DNA of 64,000 nt from Sphingopyxis sp. KK2 (GTDB lineage: Bacteria > Pseudomonadota > Alphaproteobacteria > Sphingomonadales > Sphingomonadaceae): the NCBI RefSeq assembly GCF_001990265.1, contig NZ_LYVN01000003.1, forward strand, positions 1-64,000, written 5' to 3'. The notes under the pieces were generated by a model that was given only the letters and a program-made list of their open reading frames with translations, was not told where the DNA came from and searched no databases. Positions 60,775-64,000 of the stretch are shown in pieces. Position 1 is the stretch's first letter, and each line of letters begins with the position of its first letter. The translations under genes were made by a program, and so were the position numbers.

Positions 60775-61728
60775 ATGACGACATTCAGGACATGGGCATC
60801 GACGATCGGCGGCGTTTGTGCGGCGGCATGCTTCGCACTGGCCCCGGCGCCCGCCGCGGCGCAGACCGACGACGCCAATTACGGCCCCTATGCCGGAACG
60901 ACCTGGTCGCTCCAGACCGTCAAGAAAGGCACCGGCCAGTGCATGATGATCGCCAACCATGGCGGCATGGGGCTCGACCGCGCGGGGACCAAATTCGTCA
61001 AGGAACGCTATGGATCGGGCGGGGTGACGCTGCTCGAATGGACCGGCGCGTGCGACGCGAACGGGCTGATCAGCGGCAAGGGCACGCTCTACATCGACCT
61101 TGACGAGACCGGCGACTATTATTCGAAGCGCTTCATCGGCACCGCCGACCGCGGCGTCCTGAACGGTCCGGTCAGCTACAATGCCTATTATGATATCGAG
61201 GCCGAGGAGTTCGACGAACTCGACCCCGACCAGCCGGTGACCTTCGTCAACGGCTGCAACAATTGGGCGGGCAAGCGCGCGAACAATTGCGACACCAGGC
61301 AAGCCGACCGGCTGCGCAGCGACTATCTCTCGGGACGCGGCACCGCTGCCGCCAAGCCCGCCGCACCCGCCAATCCCAAACCCGCGCCCAAGCCCGTCGC
61401 CGCGACCCCGGCCAAGCCGGCAGGCCCCGTGCCGGTCGAGCTGCCGCCGTCGCAGACCGGCACGCTCAACGCCGAGCAGAATGCCGCCGCCGCCGCCTGG
61501 CTGAAGGCCGATACCGAGGCAAAGCGCATCCAGGCCGAAAAGGTCGCCGACTTCGAACGCAAAAAGGCCGAATTCGACCGCAAGCAGGCGGAGTATGAAA
61601 AGCAGCAGGCCGATTATCGCGCCGCCACCGCCGCGCATCAGGCCGAGGTCGCGCGCATTGCCAAGGCCAATGCCGATATCGACGCGTGCAACAAGGGCGA
61701 CCGCTCGCGCTGCCCGGCGCCGAACTGA
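60775..61728 (+). CDS. Secreted protein with low-complexity linker and coiled-coil tail
   Basis: A 317-residue protein: signal peptide (cleavage near AAAQTD), a domain of about 160 residues with Cys in [27 protein letters not shown] and NNCDTRQA, then an Ala/Pro/Lys linker (about 185-230) and a charged helical tail rich in [16 protein letters not shown] that should be a coiled coil, ending in two Cys. The family is not recognised. Divergent from dxs; AGAGGGA precedes the ATG. Confidence 0.72.
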   Translation: MTTFRTWASTIGGVCAAACFALAPAPAAAQTDDANYGPYAGTTWSLQTVKKGTGQCMMIANHGGMGLDRAGTKFVKERYGSGGVTLLEWTGACDANGLISGKGTLYIDLDETGDYYSKRFIGTADRGVLNGPVSYNAYYDIEAEEFDELDPDQPVTFVNGCNNWAGKRANNCDTRQADRLRSDYLSGRGTAAAKPAAPANPKPAPKPVAATPAKPAGPVPVELPPSQTGTLNAEQNAAAAAWLKADTEAKRIQAEKVADFERKKAEFDRKQAEYEKQQADYRAATAAHQAEVARIAKANADIDACNKGDRSRCPAPN

Positions 61729-61734
61729 CGCGCG

Positions 61735-61986
61735 CTAGCCGGCGGCGTCGTCCTTGCCGGCTTCGGACGCCTCCTCGGCGCGCTTCGCGGCATCGACCTG
61801 CGCATAAAGCCCGCGCACCATCAGGTCGGTGAACACCAGCATGACGCCGATCATGCCGAGCAGCAGCGCGACCGCGGCGACCGGGAACGGCCCGACCGAG
61901 GTCATCTGCCCGCTGCGCATCGCGATCGCGAGCAGCACGGCGCCCGCCATCAGCGCATAGCCGATCAGGCGTCCCGCACGGTTCAT
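61735..61986 (-). CDS. Small hypothetical membrane protein
   Basis: An 83-residue protein with two helices (about 8-24 and 33-55) and a charged tail (AAKRAEEASEAGKDDAA). It ends six bases before the convergent stop of the preceding gene. The pattern is common for small inner-membrane proteins of unknown role. Confidence 0.65.
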   Translation of the reverse strand: MNRAGRLIGYALMAGAVLLAIAMRSGQMTSVGPFPVAAVALLLGMIGVMLVFTDLMVRGLYAQVDAAKRAEEASEAGKDDAAG

Positions 61987-62100
61987 CGTCTCGTCCTCAT
62001 AGGCATCCGCACGCCGCTAAAGCGATTTCGAGTGAAATGGAACATTCCACGGCTCGGAAATCACGGCAACGCAAGAATCCGGCGCGCGCCGCCGGCAAAG

Positions 62101-62910
62101 TCAGCCGCCGCTGCCCTGTCCCCACGGATCGTCACGCCATTTCGTGCGAAAGCTCTTTTCGCGCAGCCGTTCGATCTGCTCGTGCTGCCGGGCCGCGCAT
62201 TCGGGGGTCCGGTCGCCCGCGCAATCCTCGATCGTTCCCGTCTCGACGCGCGTCGCGGGCGGGGGGTTCTGCAGCGACAGCGCCGACGCCTTGTAGGTGC
62301 CGACAAAGGCGCCGATCGGCAGCCCGATCCCCTGCTCGACATCGCGCGACAGCCGGTCGAGCGGCGCCCCGATGCGATAGACCCACGCCGGATCGCCGCA
62401 ATCGGCGCTCCGACCGTCGCGGCTCGCGGCGGGGACCGGGGCGGCGGCCGGGTCATTGCCGCCGACCAGCACCGGCCCCCGGTCGGCGTCGCTGATGCGC
62501 AGCGACACCAGCCGGACGGGCATATCGCGCGGCGCGCCGACGACCTGCGGCCGATAATAGCCATAGGCGACGATGCCGCGCAGGTCGTTTTCGGCGACCG
62601 CCGACACGTCCCAGATGACGGGCTCATAGGAGGAGAGGATCAGCACTTCGGGGCCGCGCCCGTCGCCCGTCTCGACCGCGACGCGCATCGGCCGATGTTC
62701 GCGAAATTCGCGCGGCCGCTCGCCCGGACCGGGCTCGCCCTCATAGACGCCGAACAGCGCCACCGCCGTTTCGACCGGCAGGTCGGTGCCCAGGCAGCGC
62801 GATGCGACCGTGCGTCCCGACAGCGGCGGCGGCGCGGGCGCGCTCGAACAGGCGACCAGCGCGCCCGCCAGGCCCGTTGCCATCGCCATGATCGTGATGC
62901 GTCCGCGCAT
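62101..62910 (-). CDS. Hypothetical lipoprotein
   Basis: A 269-residue protein with lipobox LVAC at 18-21 (Cys21) and then a Pro-rich stretch. The mature part is beta-rich (LILSSYEPVIWDVSAV, VRLVSLRISDADRGPVLVGG), with Cys in RTVASRCLG, RSADCGDPAW, EDCAGDR and TPECAARQH. It may sit in the outer membrane. Family unknown. It is 54 bases upstream of the next gene on the same strand. Confidence 0.72.
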   Translation of the reverse strand: MRGRITIMAMATGLAGALVACSSAPAPPPLSGRTVASRCLGTDLPVETAVALFGVYEGEPGPGERPREFREHRPMRVAVETGDGRGPEVLILSSYEPVIWDVSAVAENDLRGIVAYGYYRPQVVGAPRDMPVRLVSLRISDADRGPVLVGGNDPAAAPVPAASRDGRSADCGDPAWVYRIGAPLDRLSRDVEQGIGLPIGAFVGTYKASALSLQNPPPATRVETGTIEDCAGDRTPECAARQHEQIERLREKSFRTKWRDDPWGQGSGG

Positions 62911-62964
62911 AGCCGCCCCCCTCGCCGTTCGCCGAAGCCTAAGCGGATCAGTCGAAACAAGCGG

Positions 62965-63849
62965 TTAAGACGGCGCTCCGGCGGCGGGCACGCCATAGTC
63001 GGCAAGGTCGACCGCCATGACGTCAGCCGCTATGTCGCGCCGCGCAACATAGCGCGCGGCATGTTTCAGGTCGCTCGCGAGGTGCGGCTTCAGATAGGGT
63101 ACCGCCGCCATCGGATCGCGCCCCGCCAGCATCTCGCTGATCGCGAGCGCCGACATCAACGCGCGTTCGGACAAATAGCCCTGCGAACCCGACAGATACC
63201 ATCCGCCGATCTGTCCGGCCTCGGCGGGCGTGTGACCGGCATAACGCGCGCTGTTGCCCAGGAAGATGCCAAAGCCCAGGAACACCGCGGTCAGGTCGGT
63301 CAGCAGTTCGTGGCAATCCTCGCCGCCCGGCATCGGACGGTCGCTGCTCGACAGCAGATAATGCGCGACCTCATGCGCCAGCGTCGCGACGAGCGCCGCC
63401 TCGTCGCGCAATTGCTGGCGGCTCGCGACGATCTCGGCGAGCCGGCCGCCCTCGCCGTCGTCGACCAACTGGAACGTCCCCAGCGCCCAGCCGGTTTCGG
63501 GCGTGATCGCATGCATTTGCGACACCGCGCGCAATTCGGGTTCGCCATCTTCCATGACCAGCCGGACCGGCCAGTCGGATATCTCGGATATGGTCATGAT
63601 CTGGCGCAGCAGTTCCTCGGCGCGGGCATCGCCGCGAAGCGTGCTGTCGGGAAAACAGGCGCCGTCGGGCGTCGCCAACAGGCTCGCCCGATGCTTGTCG
63701 AGGCCATCGAATTCCTCGAGCAGCCAGCGAAAACCGGCGAGCTGCCATTCCCATTCCGCGGCTCCCAGCGGCCGCTTCGGCCCGAACAGCGCCATCAACG
63801 GTTCGGGCAGCGGTTCAGGCGCGCGCAAGGCGGCGAAGGGCAGAAACAT
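62965..63849 (-). CDS. HExxH metallopeptidase-like protein
   Basis: A 294-residue soluble protein with HEVAH at 159-163 (TLAHEVAHYLLS), a long helix carrying the second half, and ELLTDLTAVFLGFG at 181-194 whose Glu181 could be the third zinc ligand. The arrangement is that of a gluzincin-type metallopeptidase. No signal peptide is evident, so it probably acts in the cytoplasm. No homologue with known substrate is recognised; it precedes the lipoprotein gene on the same strand. Confidence 0.72.
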   Translation of the reverse strand: MFLPFAALRAPEPLPEPLMALFGPKRPLGAAEWEWQLAGFRWLLEEFDGLDKHRASLLATPDGACFPDSTLRGDARAEELLRQIMTISEISDWPVRLVMEDGEPELRAVSQMHAITPETGWALGTFQLVDDGEGGRLAEIVASRQQLRDEAALVATLAHEVAHYLLSSSDRPMPGGEDCHELLTDLTAVFLGFGIFLGNSARYAGHTPAEAGQIGGWYLSGSQGYLSERALMSALAISEMLAGRDPMAAVPYLKPHLASDLKHAARYVARRDIAADVMAVDLADYGVPAAGAPS

Positions 63850-63928
63850 CGGGTCATCGCCCCGTCATGGGAACTAAATACGGCCTCGACAAGTCTCTGT
63901 CTTTCCAAGACCCCTTGCTTCACTTACA

Positions 63929-63944
63929 CCCCTGTCGACAGGGG
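63929..63944. promoter_or_regulatory. 16-bp palindrome in a divergent promoter
   Basis: CCCCTGTCGACAGGGG is a perfect palindrome, flanked by CTTGC (63914) and GCAAG (63944) that extend its symmetry. It stands in the 120-bp gap between the divergent minus-strand metallopeptidase-like gene and a plus-strand start at 63970; an operator or hairpin are both possible. Confidence 0.5.
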
Positions 63945-63969
63945 CAAGACCAACAGGAACCGACACCGC

Positions 63970-64000
63970 ATGCCGATGCCCGCCTTTCTCTCCCGTTTCG
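63970..64000 (+). CDS. Start of a plus-strand gene, cut off by the window end
   Basis: ATG at 63970, with AGGAACC upstream, opens MPMPAFLSRF before the window ends. The first residues could be a signal or membrane start, but ten codons do not allow a call. It is divergent from the metallopeptidase-like gene. Confidence 0.4.
   Translation, partial: MPMPAFLSRF

Noticed and set aside
60601-61638. Upstream extension of dxs on the minus strand
   Set aside because: It overlaps the divergent secreted-protein gene and adds nothing that matches Dxs, whose N-terminus begins at 60600.

Overview
The window is chromosomal DNA of a high-GC alphaproteobacterium, most likely a sphingomonad close to Sphingopyxis. 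This is an inference from gene content and order: rnd-lptC-lptA, glnK-amtB behind a sigma-54 promoter, a TonB-dependent receptor with a sphingomonad-type plug, an UrcA protein, paired DUF4402 proteins, MHYT-GGDEF-EAL signalling and a DUF3035 lipoprotein. I see no rRNA or tRNA gene, prophage, classical insertion sequence or CRISPR array.

Layout. 0-8.3 kb: an ArsR-type regulator divergent from a fatty acid desaturase that is translationally coupled to a membrane protein with a SRPBCC tail; an M20 amidohydrolase; a small GxxExxY gene inside inverted repeats; nadB; an orphan ABC ATPase. 8.3-18.6 kb: two secreted DUF4402 proteins, tldD, an exported CHAT protein, secreted proteins of unknown role and a short run of small enzymes. 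18.8-23.5 kb: glnK-amtB and a TonB-dependent receptor, each unit ended by a strong terminator. 23.7-32 kb: a VOC protein opposite a tandem-HxlR regulator, a GMC oxidoreductase, two membrane di-iron hydroxylases with accessory genes, and an AraC-type regulator. 32-43 kb: recQ, a CPA2 antiporter, an SDR/LysR pair, an MHYT-GGDEF-EAL protein and an ATM-type ABC exporter. 43-48.6 kb: rnd-lptC-lptA, a two-domain cold-shock protein with a coupled upstream mini-ORF, dps and a diguanylate cyclase. 48.8-57.4 kb: purE-purK-folA-dipeptidase, then ribF-ileS-lspA-lipoprotein. 57.5-64 kb: a dxs operon and several uncharacterised envelope or secreted proteins.

The most unusual content is the repeat landscape. 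At least seven palindromic repeat families fill small intergenic gaps, usually within a few bases of a stop codon. One family (arms beginning CTCACGCAAAGGCGCAAAGG) forms almost perfect 32-bp terminal inverted repeats around the GxxExxY gene, whose product carries a PD-(D/E)XK-type D...ExK signature. The same arms, with a second inner pair of arms and a conserved loop, recur three times without a gene. This looks like a small nuclease-linked element with non-autonomous hairpin derivatives. A different palindrome lies in frame inside ileS, which also has patches of unlike base composition. A 13-codon ORF with the only good ribosome binding site sits directly before the cold-shock gene and overlaps its start codon by ATGA.
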